A stretch of DNA of 64,000 bases, taken from positions 682,001 through 746,000 of the forward strand of contig NZ_CP109150.1 of NCBI RefSeq assembly GCF_035920365.1, read 5' to 3'. This DNA comes from Micromonospora sp. NBC_01740 (lineage in GTDB: Bacteria > Actinomycetota > Actinomycetes > Mycobacteriales > Micromonosporaceae). Each line of letters opens with the position of its first letter. Within the stretch, counting starts at the first letter, position 1. Shown one piece after another: positions 24,864 to 34,704 of the stretch. Under the pieces are notes generated by a model that was given only the letters and a program-made list of their open reading frames with translations, was not told where the DNA came from and made no database searches. Made by a program: the position numbers and the translations under genes.

Positions 24864-25060
24864 CGCGGCAGCCTAACCGGCCACCGGGGCCGACCGACCG
24901 GTCCCGGCGCGCCACCTCCGGCCTCGACCCGCCGCCTTCGGACTCGGCGCGCCCGGCAGCGGAGGCCAGCACACCGCGCGGAGGTCGGCACTCGGCGCGC
25001 CCGGGAGCGGTGTAGCCGCCATGATGGGACGAGCGACGGACGACGGCGGAGGGGGCGGGC

Positions 25061-26131
<1,071 letters not shown>

Positions 26132-26160
26132 CGGCGCGCCCCACCGCGCGACGCGCCCTA

Positions 26161-26230
26161 CAGCGCGACGCGGACGGCACGCCTCACAGCGCGACGCGGA
26201 CGGCGCACCTCACAGCGCGACGCGGACGGC
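26161..26230. repeat. 26-bp tandem repeat made from the nuoH 3' end
   Basis: The 18-bp core CAGCGCGACGCGGACGGC occurs at 26161, 26187 and 26213, exactly 26 bp apart. The copy at 26213 encodes the last residues of NuoH (A-A-V-R-V-A-L) and the other two lie just beyond its stop. A weaker relic occurs near 26142. Confidence 0.85.
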
Positions 26231-27172
26231 GGCGGTGAGGACCAGTTGGCCCAGGGAGACGGGGACCAGGACGAGCCAGCAGAGGCGCTGGAGCTGGTCC
26301 TCACGCAGGCGGGGGTAGGACACCCGGATCCAGATGATCAGGAACGAGACGGCGAAGACCTTCAGCAGGGTCCACAGCCAGCCGAGCTGCGCGTCGGCGA
26401 ACGGGCCCTGCCAACCCCCGAGGAAGAGCACGGTGGTGAGGGCGGCGATCACCACGATGCCGACGTACTCGGCGAGCAGGAAGAACGCGAACCGCAGGCC
26501 CGTGTACTCCGTCATGTAGCCGAAGACCAGCTCCGAGTCGGCGACCGGCATGTCGAACGGCGGGCGGCGGATCTCGGCGAGCCCGGCGAGGAAGAAGACG
26601 ACCATGGCGGGGGCCTGCCAGAGCAGCCACCACGGCTGCCACGCCTCGACGATGCCGGAGAGGCTGAGCGTGCCGGCCGCCATGGCCACCGACGCGGCGG
26701 CCAGCACCAGCGGCAGCTCGTAGCCGAGCAGCTGGGCCGCGCCGCGCAGGCCGCCGAGGAGGCTGTACTTGTTTGCCGACGCCCACGCCGACATCAGCAC
26801 CGCCACGACGCCCACGCCCACCACGGCCAGCACGAAGAACAGGCCGATGTCCAGCGGCTGCCCGACCAGGTCGTCCGGGCCGAGCGGGATCACCAGCAGG
26901 ACCAGCAGGTAGGGCACGAGGGCGACCGCCGGGGCGAGCCGGAAGACCGCCCGGTCCGCCTCCCGGGGCGTGACGTCCTCCTTCTGCACGAACTTCACGC
27001 CGTCGGCGACCAGCTGGGCCCAGCCGTGGAAGCCGCCCGCGTACATCGGGCCGAGCCGGCCCTGCATGTGCGCCATCACCTTGTGCTCGGCCTGCCCGAC
27101 CAGCAACGGCAGGGTGAGGAAGGCGACGAGCACGCCCCCCACCCGGATGACCAGCTCCAACCACAGTGGCAT
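26210..27172 (-). CDS. nuoH: NADH-quinone oxidoreductase subunit H
   Basis: A 320-residue, eight-helix membrane subunit that forms part of the quinone chamber. Recognisable parts are GQAEHKVMAHMQGRLGPMYA, GVKFVQKEDVTP, the Glu/Asp loop AEIRRPPFDMPVADSELVFG and FFLLAEYVGIVVIAALTTVL. The quinone-loop differs from the common E-A-E-S-E-L-V form in reading V-A-D-S-E-L-V. The start ATG at 27172 shares one base with the nuoC stop. The 3' end is part of a triplicated 26-bp sequence. Confidence 0.95.
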   Translation of the reverse strand: MPLWLELVIRVGGVLVAFLTLPLLVGQAEHKVMAHMQGRLGPMYAGGFHGWAQLVADGVKFVQKEDVTPREADRAVFRLAPAVALVPYLLVLLVIPLGPDDLVGQPLDIGLFFVLAVVGVGVVAVLMSAWASANKYSLLGGLRGAAQLLGYELPLVLAAASVAMAAGTLSLSGIVEAWQPWWLLWQAPAMVVFFLAGLAEIRRPPFDMPVADSELVFGYMTEYTGLRFAFFLLAEYVGIVVIAALTTVLFLGGWQGPFADAQLGWLWTLLKVFAVSFLIIWIRVSYPRLREDQLQRLCWLVLVPVSLGQLVLTAAVRVAL

Positions 27173-28161
27173 CAGGGCGTACCTCCGTCGTCGCCGGAAC
27201 GCTCCGACGCTGCCGGGCCCTCGGGCGCGGGCCGATCCGCCGTTGGGCCGGAGCGGGCGGTCCGGCCGCCGGGCGCGCCGGGCGGCGGTCCGGCGTCGGC
27301 CCCCGGGTCGGCGGGACCGGTGACCGCCGGGCCGGCGGGTGCCGGGCCGTCGGCAGGTGCGGCGGGCGGCGGACCGGCGTCGCCCGCCGGGTCGGCGGGA
27401 CGGGTGACCGCCGGGTCGGCGGGTGCCGGGCCGTCGGCAGGTGCCGGGCCGTCGGCGGTGGCGGCGGGCCGGGCGGTACGGGGTGGACGGGCCCCCGGGG
27501 CCGGTCGGGCGGGCCGCTCCCGGGCCGGGCGGGCCGGGGTGCCGCCGCGCGGCCCCTCGCCGACCCCGCCCGCGCCGGCAGGTGTCGGTGTCGTTCCCCA
27601 CTCCCCCGGCGCGGGCACGCCCGGCGGGCGGATCGGGCGACGCCCGCCGCCGGCCTCGGACTCGCCCGGTTCCTTCGCGCCCGGCCAGGGCTTCGCCACC
27701 CGGGAGGCGAGCACGAACTCCTTGCGCAGCGGATGCCCCTCGAACTCGGGCGGCAGCAGCAGCGGCGCCAGCCCGGTATGGCCGGGAAAGTCGATGCCGA
27801 ACATCTCGTGCGTCTCCCGCTCGTGCCATGCGGCACCCGGGTAGACGTCGACGACCGAGGCGACCGCCGGGGCGTCCCGGGGCACCCGGGTCCGCAGCAG
27901 GATCCCGTGCCGGCGGGTGGTGGACCAGAGGTGCGCCACCACGTCGAAGCCGCCGGCGAGTTCGTCGACGGCGGAGAGCCAGTCGAAGTAGTCGCAGGCC
28001 AGCTCGGCGTCGTCGCGGGCCGCGCGGAGCGCGTCCGGCCAGTTCGCCGGCGGTACGTCGACGGTGGCGCGGGCGTGCGCCTGGCCGCCGGAGACCGACG
28101 GGGTCACCTCGGCGGGCGCGAGCAGCGCCACCATCCGCTGGCCGACCTCTTCCGGAGTCAT
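27172..28161 (-). CDS. nuoC: NADH-quinone oxidoreductase subunit C with a long Pro/Ala/Gly tail
   Basis: The 329-residue product has a normal NuoC (30-kDa) domain in about residues 1-165. It shows CDYFDWLSAVDELAGGFDVV, RVPRDAPAVASVVDVYPGAAW and the signature HERETHEMFGIDFPGHTGL, then PLRKEFVLASRV. The remaining 150 residues are almost entirely Pro, Ala, Gly, Asp and Arg with internal repeats (DGPAPADGPAPADPAVTRP and a diverged second copy). Such a tail is not part of complex I. It is coupled to nuoH by a one-base overlap. No nuoD follows or precedes it. Confidence 0.93.
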   Translation of the reverse strand: MTPEEVGQRMVALLAPAEVTPSVSGGQAHARATVDVPPANWPDALRAARDDAELACDYFDWLSAVDELAGGFDVVAHLWSTTRRHGILLRTRVPRDAPAVASVVDVYPGAAWHERETHEMFGIDFPGHTGLAPLLLPPEFEGHPLRKEFVLASRVAKPWPGAKEPGESEAGGGRRPIRPPGVPAPGEWGTTPTPAGAGGVGEGPRGGTPARPARERPARPAPGARPPRTARPAATADGPAPADGPAPADPAVTRPADPAGDAGPPPAAPADGPAPAGPAVTGPADPGADAGPPPGAPGGRTARSGPTADRPAPEGPAASERSGDDGGTP

Positions 28162-28291
28162 GCCGCTGATCCTAGGTCCTCCCCCGCACCCCCCACCCAA
28201 CCGAACGCCCCACGCCCCACGCCCACCCCGCCCCCGATCCCCCGCCCCTCCTCAGCCCCTCCGCCGCCCCTCCGCCGCCCCTCCGCCGAGA

Positions 28292-28362
28292 CGATCATGC
28301 AGTTGTGGTGCCCGGTTCGGCAGGGAAAGCGACCTTCATCCCCCACCACAACTGCATGATCG
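28292..28362. repeat. 71-bp palindromic element, copy 1
   Basis: Perfect 19-bp inverted arms CGATCATGCAGTTGTGGTG (28292-28310) and its complement (28344-28362) enclose a 33-nt loop. A related element with homologous arms and loop occurs at 36324-36394, so it is a dispersed repeat family rather than a local hairpin. It lies between divergent nuoC and the dehydrogenase gene. Confidence 0.9.
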
Positions 28363-28545
28363 AGCGGGGTCCGGGCGGGCGCGGGGCGCGGAGGTGCGGG
28401 CGCAGGGCGCGGACGTGCGGGATGCGGGGCGCGGGGCGCGGGGGCGGGCGCGGGTGCGGGGTGCGGGCGCGAAGTGCGGGGCGCGGGAGTGCGGGATGCG
28501 GGGTGGATGTCGGGCTTTGGCGGCGGGCGGGCGGGGGGCGGGGAA
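28363..28545. repeat. G-rich low-complexity tract
   Basis: About 180 bp made of irregular repeats of GGGGCGCGG, GTGCGGG and GGGATGCGGGG on the plus strand, upstream of the dehydrogenase start. G-runs are frequent enough for G-quadruplex formation on the plus strand. Together with the palindrome and a pyrimidine-rich stretch (28190-28290) it fills the 394-bp gap; no gene is seen. Confidence 0.7.
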
Positions 28546-28555
28546 GGATGAGGGC

Positions 28556-29602
28556 GTGCGCGCTGTGACTGTCAACCCGGGTGTCGCCGACTCGCTGCGG
28601 CTGGTCGACGATCATCCGGAGCCGCCGCCCGAGGAGGGCGCGATCCTGGTCGAGGCACTGGCGGTGGGGATCTGCGGCACCGACCACGAGATCATCGCCG
28701 GCGACTACGGCGAGGCGCCGCCCGGCGCGGACCGGCTTGTGCTGGGGCACGAGTCGCTGGGCCGGGTGCTGGAGGACCCGTCGGGAACGCTGCAACCCGG
28801 CGACCTGGTGGCGGGCGTCGTCCGGCACCCCGACCCGGTGCCCTGCCCGAACTGCGCGGTCGGCGAGTGGGACATGTGCCGCAACGGTCGGTTCACCGAG
28901 CACGGCATCAAGGCCCTGCCCGGCTTCGCCCGGGACCGCTGGCGGCTGCAACCCCGGTTCGCCGTGGGGCTGGATCGGGCCCTCGCCTCGGTCGGCATGC
29001 TGCTGGAGCCGACCAGCGTGGTGGCGAAGGCGTGGGAGCACATCGAGCGCATCGGTGCCCGCGCCGAGTGGCAGCCGCAGACCGTACTGGTCACCGGGGC
29101 CGGGCCGATCGGCCTGCTGGCCGCGCTGCTCGCCACGCAGCGCGGGCTCGCCGTGCACGTGCTGGACCGCAACACCACCGGGCCGAAGCCGGATCTGGTC
29201 CGGGCGCTCGGGGCGACCTACCACACCGTGCCCGTCAGCGAGCTGGACTTCGAGCCGGACGTGGTGCTGGAGTGCACCGGGGCGCCGGTCGTCGTCCTCG
29301 ACGTGATGTACAAGGCCGCGCCGACCGGCATCGTCTGCCTGACCGGCGTCTCCAGCGGCGGGCGGACCATCGACCTCGACGCTGGGGCGCTCAACCGCGC
29401 GCTCGTGCTGGAGAACAACGTGGTGTTCGGCTCGGTGAACGCCAACCGCCGGCACTGGGACCTCGCCGCCGCGGCGCTGGCCCGCGCCGACCGGTCGTGG
29501 CTCGACGCGCTGATCACCCGCCGGGTGCCGGTGGAGGCGTACACCGGGGCGTACACCTCCGAGCCGGACGACATCAAGGTGGTGCTGGAGTTCGGTTCCT
29601 GA
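28556..29602 (+). CDS. zinc-dependent glucose/polyol dehydrogenase (medium-chain dehydrogenase)
   Basis: A 348-residue medium-chain dehydrogenase most like archaeal-type glucose 1-dehydrogenases. Catalytic zinc elements are GICGTDHEIIAGDYGEAPPG and LGHESLGRV. The structural-zinc loop CPNCAVGEWDMCRNG has three cysteines. The Rossmann segment VLVTGAGPIGLLAALLA binds NAD(P). The start is GTG 28556 with SD GGAAGG and a spacing of 8 nt. It stands alone between nuoC and the DUF2252 gene, converging with the latter six bases apart. The exact sugar substrate is uncertain. Confidence 0.85.
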   Translation: MRAVTVNPGVADSLRLVDDHPEPPPEEGAILVEALAVGICGTDHEIIAGDYGEAPPGADRLVLGHESLGRVLEDPSGTLQPGDLVAGVVRHPDPVPCPNCAVGEWDMCRNGRFTEHGIKALPGFARDRWRLQPRFAVGLDRALASVGMLLEPTSVVAKAWEHIERIGARAEWQPQTVLVTGAGPIGLLAALLATQRGLAVHVLDRNTTGPKPDLVRALGATYHTVPVSELDFEPDVVLECTGAPVVVLDVMYKAAPTGIVCLTGVSSGGRTIDLDAGALNRALVLENNVVFGSVNANRRHWDLAAAALARADRSWLDALITRRVPVEAYTGAYTSEPDDIKVVLEFGS

Positions 29603-29608
29603 CGCCGC

Positions 29609-30925
29609 TCAGAGGCCTGGCAGCCGGCCGTTGCGGAACAGGTCGACGAAGAGCTGGTGGTCCTGCCGGGCGCGGACGCCGTACGCGTGGGCGAAGTCGA
29701 CCAGGTGCGTCACGAAGCCCGCCTCGTCGGCGTCCACCGCCGCCACGATCGCCTCCTCCGTGGAGTAGTCGACCAGGTCGTGACTGGATTCGTCGTCGGC
29801 CACCGAGTGCATCCGGGCGACCGCCCGGCCCAGGTCGGTCAGCACGCCGGCCAGGTCCTCCGGCTCGTTCACGTCCGCCCAGTCGAGGTCGGCCGCGTAC
29901 GGGGACACCTCGGCGACGAGCTGCCCGGCCCCGTCCAGCTCGGTGAAGCCCAGCCACGGGTCGGCGTGCGCCTGAAGTGCCCGCTGCGACTCGGCGGTGC
30001 GGTGCCCCTGGTGCTGGAAGTAGCCCGCGACCGCCTCGTCGGCGATGTGCCGGGCCACCGCCGGCACCTGGGCCTGCTTCATGTAGATGACGACGTCGTT
30101 CTCCAGCGCCTGGGTGTGCCCCTCCAGCAGCAGGTTGTACGACGGCAGCCCGGCCGAGCCGATACCCACCCCCTTGCGCAGCACCACGTCCTTGATCTGG
30201 GTGGCCACGGGACGGAGCTGGGCGGAGGAGGCGGGCAGCGTGCCGAGGTAGTCCTCGAACGCGGCGCAGACCCGCTCCCGGGTCTCGGCGTCGATCTCGA
30301 AGACGCCGTCGCCCAGCGAGAACCGGCGCTCGTAGTTGTCGATGGTGGTCTGCGTGGCGAGCAGGTCGACCCGGGTGTTGAGCCGCGCCTGCTGGAGCAC
30401 CCGGCGGAGCACCCCGTCGGCGTTGTCCAGGGTGATCGAGCCGATCGCGTCGTCGCCCCCCTCGGCGATGGCGCGCAGCTCGGTCAGGTACGACCGCGCG
30501 AAGCCGGTGACCAGGTCGCTGATCGCCCGATCGGAGAGCGCCTTGGCGTAGCCGATCAGCGCCACGCTGGCCGCCAGCCGCTTCAGGTCCCAGCTGAACG
30601 GCCCCACGTACGCCTCGTCGAAGTCGTTGACGTTGAACACGAGCTGCCCGGACGCGTTCATGTACGTGCCGAAGTTCTCCGCGTGCAGGTCGCCGTGGAT
30701 CCACACCCGGCTGGTCCGGTCGTCGAGGAACCGGTCGTCGGCGAAGTCGCCGACCTGGTCGGCGTAGAAGAGCGAGGCGCTGCCCCGGTAGAAGGCGAAC
30801 GGGGACGCGGCCATCTTGCGGAACTTGCGCCGGAAGGCTGCCGGGTCGAGAGCCATCGACGCGCCGAACTCCTCGGTGAGCACGTCGACGATGTGGGCGG
30901 AACGCTGGTCGGCGGAGTGGTTCAT
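29609..30925 (-). CDS. DUF2252 family protein
   Basis: A 438-residue protein of the DUF2252 family, which has a distant kinase-like (aminoglycoside phosphotransferase-type) core. Visible features include AFYRGSASLFYADQVGDFAD, the catalytic-loop-like VWIHGDLHAENFGTYMNASG and NVNDFDEAYVGPFSWDLKRL, the last two resembling HGD-x-x-x-x-N and the DFD metal motif. KDVVLRKGVGIGSAGLPSYN is the family's later signature. Function is unknown. It lies between nuoB and nuoC on the same strand and begins 59 bp after the nuoB stop, so it may be co-transcribed with nuoB. Confidence 0.88.
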   Translation of the reverse strand: MNHSADQRSAHIVDVLTEEFGASMALDPAAFRRKFRKMAASPFAFYRGSASLFYADQVGDFADDRFLDDRTSRVWIHGDLHAENFGTYMNASGQLVFNVNDFDEAYVGPFSWDLKRLAASVALIGYAKALSDRAISDLVTGFARSYLTELRAIAEGGDDAIGSITLDNADGVLRRVLQQARLNTRVDLLATQTTIDNYERRFSLGDGVFEIDAETRERVCAAFEDYLGTLPASSAQLRPVATQIKDVVLRKGVGIGSAGLPSYNLLLEGHTQALENDVVIYMKQAQVPAVARHIADEAVAGYFQHQGHRTAESQRALQAHADPWLGFTELDGAGQLVAEVSPYAADLDWADVNEPEDLAGVLTDLGRAVARMHSVADDESSHDLVDYSTEEAIVAAVDADEAGFVTHLVDFAHAYGVRARQDHQLFVDLFRNGRLPGL

Positions 30926-30984
30926 GGTGCGCAGGCTAGCCCCCGCCGGCCAGCCGGGGCCCTCGTCCGACCGGACGGTACGGC

Positions 30985-31602
30985 TCAGGGGGTGGGCGGG
31001 CGGACCGGCGGGGCGGTCAGCGACTCCGCCGAGCGTGGGAGCACCCCGGTCGAGCCGGCGTCGGCGGGCGGGGCGTCGACCGGCGGGGCGAGCGCGTCCG
31101 GCCGGGGCACGCCGCCGATCCCGGACTGTTCGGCGGCGATCTTCTCCTGGAGGCGCAGGATGCCGTGCAGCAGCGCCTCGGGCCGGGGCGGGCAGCCGGG
31201 CACGTAGACGTCGACGGGGATGAGCTGGTCGACGCCCTTGGTCACCGAGTACGAATCCCAGTAGGGGCCGCCGCAGTTGGAGCACGCGCCGAACGAGATG
31301 ACGTACTTCGGCTCGGGCATCTGGTCGTAGAGCCGCTTGATCGCGGGGGCCATCTTGTCGGTGACCGTCCCGGAGACGACCATGAGGTCGGCCTGCCGGG
31401 GCCCGTGCGCGAACGGGATCACGCCGAGGCGCATGAAGTCGTGCCGGCCCATGCTGGTGGCGATGAACTCGATCGCGCAGCAGGCCAGGCCGAAGTTGAA
31501 GACCCAGAGCGAGTAGCGGCGGCCCCAGTTCAGCACGAACCGGATCGGCTCACCGAGCACTCCCGGTACCTGCACGACCGCCCCCTTCCCGAGCACCGCC
31601 AC
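30985..31602 (-). CDS. nuoB: NADH-quinone oxidoreductase subunit B
   Basis: A 205-residue subunit that holds cluster N2. Ligands are the vicinal Cys41-Cys42 ([10 protein letters not shown]), Cys107 (GACSNCGG) and Cys137 ([10 protein letters not shown]), all present, and [20 protein letters not shown] is conserved. The last 45 residues are a Pro/Ala-rich extension. It is the first complex I gene of the locus. No nuoA lies upstream; the next gene is a divergent secreted protein at 31801. The nuoC gene is 2.8 kb further down. Confidence 0.95.
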   Translation of the reverse strand: MAVLGKGAVVQVPGVLGEPIRFVLNWGRRYSLWVFNFGLACCAIEFIATSMGRHDFMRLGVIPFAHGPRQADLMVVSGTVTDKMAPAIKRLYDQMPEPKYVISFGACSNCGGPYWDSYSVTKGVDQLIPVDVYVPGCPPRPEALLHGILRLQEKIAAEQSGIGGVPRPDALAPPVDAPPADAGSTGVLPRSAESLTAPPVRPPTP

Positions 31603-31800
31603 CAGTCAACCACAGCCGCCGTCGACGCCGACCGGTCGCTCGGTCCGCGCCGTCCCGGGCGCAGCGCTGTCGGGTGAGCGACACCGGTTCATGTTCATCG
31701 GTCGCAACCGCTCCCGGCGATGAGGGGTGTCCTACCCGTGACACCGCCCGCCGGCGCGAAGGCTGCGGGCGGAACCACGGGGATCTGGAGGACACGCACA

Positions 31801-32730
31801 ATGGCACGTACCATCGCCCGCCGGCTCGCTGCCGGCGTCCTGGGCGCGGGGCTCGCCCTGCTCGGCATGGCGGCGCCCGCCGCGCAGGCCGCCGCTCCGG
31901 CCGACACGTCGGTGTCCGTCGGCCGGCTGGTGCTCAACCCGACCGACCGGGGGTACGTCGGCAGCCTGCCGGTGACCGTCGACTACCGAGGGGAGCAGCC
32001 GGCGTACCTCAACCTGACCGTGACCGAGCCGGTGCCGGGTTCCAACACGGGCATGACCCCGTCGGCACCCTGCGCGTACGGTCGCGAGCAGCCGCTGCGG
32101 AACGTCTACTGCGCGGTCCCGGGTGACGCCCTGCAACCGGGTGAGCGGCGTCGGTTCACGATCGAATTCCAGGTGCTGACCACTCCGCAGGCCCACGCTA
32201 TGTCCACCCCCGGCGGCCGGGTGACGGTCGAGACCGGGGACGCGAACCCGGCCAACGACAGCCGGGCGTTCGACACCCTGTTCCGTTCCACCTCCGGCTC
32301 GCTGCGCCACCCACGGTCGTACGTCTGGGACACGCGGACCGACGCGTCGCTGACGGTCGGGCCGGCGGCCGTCCTCGCCAGACAGGGGGACGGAAGCTGG
32401 CTGGGCCGGCTGCCGGTGACCGTGCGGGTCGCGGGCGACGCCGCGCACGACGGGTACTCGCTGGACCCGACGCTGCCGGCCGGGGTGCACGTCGCCGGCA
32501 TCGAGCCGGTGGACGTCTGCACCGGCACCTGCTCGGTGCCGGGCGGGCGGTTCATGCCGGGTGAGGAGCGCTCGGTCTCGCTGCTGCTCCGCGCGCCCGC
32601 CGAGGTCACCCCGGGCGACCTGGGCGCGGGCTCGTTGCGGCTGTCCGCGATGTTCGGCTGGAACAACGAACTGGTCGACGTCGACCCGGCCGACAACACC
32701 GCCGCGTTCACCGTCAGCGCCGCCGGCTGA
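31801..32730 (+). CDS. secreted protein of unknown function
   Basis: A 309-residue exported protein. The signal peptide spans residues 1 to about 31 (basic MARTIARR, hydrophobic core, likely cleavage after AAQA). The mature part is rich in beta-strand-like repeats and has two similar halves: both contain a G-S/R-L-P-V-T-V element (GSLPVTVDYRGEQPAYLNLT and GRLPVTVRVAGDAAHDGYSL) followed by a PG-E-R/RSVS segment and Cys pairs. This suggests two Ig- or DUF11-like beta domains. No enzyme motif is seen. It is monocistronic: a strong hairpin follows at 32750. Confidence 0.75.
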   Translation: MARTIARRLAAGVLGAGLALLGMAAPAAQAAAPADTSVSVGRLVLNPTDRGYVGSLPVTVDYRGEQPAYLNLTVTEPVPGSNTGMTPSAPCAYGREQPLRNVYCAVPGDALQPGERRRFTIEFQVLTTPQAHAMSTPGGRVTVETGDANPANDSRAFDTLFRSTSGSLRHPRSYVWDTRTDASLTVGPAAVLARQGDGSWLGRLPVTVRVAGDAAHDGYSLDPTLPAGVHVAGIEPVDVCTGTCSVPGGRFMPGEERSVSLLLRAPAEVTPGDLGAGSLRLSAMFGWNNELVDVDPADNTAAFTVSAAG

Positions 32731-32749
32731 CGACGGTGGACTAGGCAGG

Positions 32750-32782
32750 CGCGCGGCCGTGGGCGACCCCCACGGCCGCGCG
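32750..32782 (+). terminator. perfect 14-bp hairpin after the secreted protein gene
   Basis: CGCGCGGCCGTGGG and CCCACGGCCGCGCG pair perfectly around a 5-nt loop, starting 20 bp after the stop codon, with a short TTT nearby (about 32785). Confidence 0.85.
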
Positions 32783-32905
32783 CCGTTTCCCGCTCGACCC
32801 GTCGGCGGCCGTCGGATCCACGACCGCGCCAGCCCGCAACCGGCCGCAGCCCGGCGGAGTGTTACCGCCGCCAGACACCCACGGCGGCCCGAACGGGGAG
32901 GGACA

Positions 32906-33472
32906 GTGACAGTGACGATGGGGGCCCGCGCCAACGAACCACCTCCGACGGTCGACGCGCGGGCCGGCGAGGGCGCGGCGACGATCACCTTCGACGACTT
33001 CTACCACGCGCACTTCCGCAGCGTGACCGCGCAGCTCTGCGCGTACACCGGAGACCTGGGCCAGGCCCAGGACCTGGCGCAGGAGGCGTTCTGCCGGGCG
33101 CTCGCCCGGTGGGACCGGCTGGCCCGCTACGACGACCCGGTGGCCTGGATCCGGCGGGTGGCCTGGAACCTCGCCCGCAGCCGGTGGCGTCGGCTGCGTA
33201 CCGCCCGCGGCCACCTGCTGCGGCAGCGGCGGGTGGAGACGCAGGTGCCGGGCCCGACGCCGGACCGGGTGGACATCGACAGGGCGCTCGCGGCGCTGCC
33301 CGAGAAACACCGGCGGGCCGTGGTCCTGCACTACCTCGCCGACATGTCCGTCGCCCAGATCGCCGTCCAGGAGGGGGTGGCCGAGGGGACGGTCAAGTCG
33401 TGGCTGCACCGGGGCCGAGCCGTCCTGGCCACCCTGCTCGACGAGAACCCGGAGGGAGTCGGTCATGCCTGA
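32906..33472 (+). CDS. ECF RNA polymerase sigma factor, SigE-like family
   Basis: A 188-residue sigma-70 family factor of the extracytoplasmic-function type. Region 2 reads FDDFYHAHFRSVTAQLCAYT then DLAQEAFCRALARWDRL. Region 4 reads LAALPEKHRRAVVLHYLADM followed by the helix-turn-helix EGVAEGTVKSWLHRGR. The GTG at 32906 has SD GGGGAGGG at good distance; two later start codons (GTG 32912, ATG 32918) are less well placed. The stop lies inside the start of the downstream membrane protein (8-bp overlap), the usual arrangement for a sigma factor and its membrane regulator. Confidence 0.92.
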   Translation: MTVTMGARANEPPPTVDARAGEGAATITFDDFYHAHFRSVTAQLCAYTGDLGQAQDLAQEAFCRALARWDRLARYDDPVAWIRRVAWNLARSRWRRLRTARGHLLRQRRVETQVPGPTPDRVDIDRALAALPEKHRRAVVLHYLADMSVAQIAVQEGVAEGTVKSWLHRGRAVLATLLDENPEGVGHA

Positions 33473-34664
33473 GCAGGACCCGCTGCGGGCGCGCTTCGCC
33501 GCGTACCGCGGAGACCTGACGGACCGGATCGACGGTCCGGGCCCGGACGCGGCCCGGCGCACGCTGCGGCGTCGCCGCCGCGCCGCCGTCGCGACCGGGG
33601 CGGTCGCCGTCGCGCTGGTGGTGGCCCCGATCGCCGCCGTCGCGGCGCTGCGGGACGCCCCGTCGCCGGCACCGCCAGCGGCGACGCCGACGGCCGACCC
33701 CACCTGGTCCCCGTCGCCCCGGCCCTCACCCGACGCGTCGCGGTCGCCGTCGTCGTCGCCGTCGTCACCGGCCGCGCCGGACGGCCGGATCACCGAGCGG
33801 CAGCTGCGCGCCGCCCGACCCGACCTGCCGGCCTGGGCCGGCCGCAACTGCGCCGACACCACGCGGGTCACCCTGCTGCCGGCCACCACACCGGAGGTGG
33901 ACCGGCCGTACCTGATCAGCGTCACGCACGGCGACGTCGACGCCGACGGCGCCACCGAGACGCTGGCCCTGCTCGGCTGCCGCATCGGCGAGGCGTCGGC
34001 GAAGCAGGTGGTCGCCTTCGACCGGGACGCCGCCGGGCGGATCGTCACGCTGGGGCGGGTGACCCGGACCCACGAGGAGGGTGACGGCGGCTTCGAGGAC
34101 GTCCGCGCCGTCGCCGTGGCCGACGGGAAGGTCCGCGTCCAGGTCGCCGACATCCAGCCCTGTTGCAGCATTCCGGCGTACTGGGCGCGCCAGCAGTGGC
34201 GGACGTACGGCTGGGACGGCGAACGGTTCGCCCAGACCGGCGGTCCGACCACCTTCGGCCGGGACTCCCGCCTCACCGACCTCGCGATCTCTGCCGGGCC
34301 GTTCGTCCTCGGACCGGCGGACGAGCACGGCCGGTTCCAGGGCACGGTGACGGTGACCGTGACCAACCGGGGACCCCTCGACGCGAACCGCGTCGCCTTC
34401 CGGCACCTGGAGGCCTTCGGCACGCCCGACGGCGGCGACTGGGACCGGTGCGAGCCGGCCCGCGAACAGCCGGAGTGGCCGTCGTGCCTGACCGAGGGGG
34501 TGCCGGCCGGGGAGCGCCGGAGCTGGACCTTCCGCTTCCGCCTCGGGCCGGAGCGCCTTGAGGCGGGCCCGTCAATCTGGCTGGTCCACTACGGCGCCGA
34601 CCACCGCTACTGGCCGGACCTGACCCCCGGCGACAACCACGTCGTCGTCCGGGTGGACAGGTGA
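33465..34664 (+). CDS. single-pass membrane protein, probable partner of the ECF sigma factor
   Basis: A 399-residue protein with a short basic cytoplasmic part (RRTLRRRRRAA at 31-41), one transmembrane helix (about 42-62), a Pro/Ser-rich linker (65-105) and an external domain of about 290 residues. The external domain includes RPYLISVTHGDVDADGATET, a VCBS- or FG-GAP-like element, and four or more cysteines. No zinc anti-sigma motif is visible. Overlap with the sigma gene implies coupled translation. A sensor or anti-sigma role is inferred from arrangement, not from a domain hit. Confidence 0.7.
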   Translation: MPEQDPLRARFAAYRGDLTDRIDGPGPDAARRTLRRRRRAAVATGAVAVALVVAPIAAVAALRDAPSPAPPAATPTADPTWSPSPRPSPDASRSPSSSPSSPAAPDGRITERQLRAARPDLPAWAGRNCADTTRVTLLPATTPEVDRPYLISVTHGDVDADGATETLALLGCRIGEASAKQVVAFDRDAAGRIVTLGRVTRTHEEGDGGFEDVRAVAVADGKVRVQVADIQPCCSIPAYWARQQWRTYGWDGERFAQTGGPTTFGRDSRLTDLAISAGPFVLGPADEHGRFQGTVTVTVTNRGPLDANRVAFRHLEAFGTPDGGDWDRCEPAREQPEWPSCLTEGVPAGERRSWTFRFRLGPERLEAGPSIWLVHYGADHRYWPDLTPGDNHVVVRVDR

Positions 34665-34704
34665 TCCGGCGGCGGCGTCCACCCGGCGGGGTGGGCGCCG
34701 CCGC

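Noticed and set aside
28190..28545. CRISPR array
   Set aside because: Repeats are short, irregular and G-rich, with no constant spacer length; no cas genes are near.
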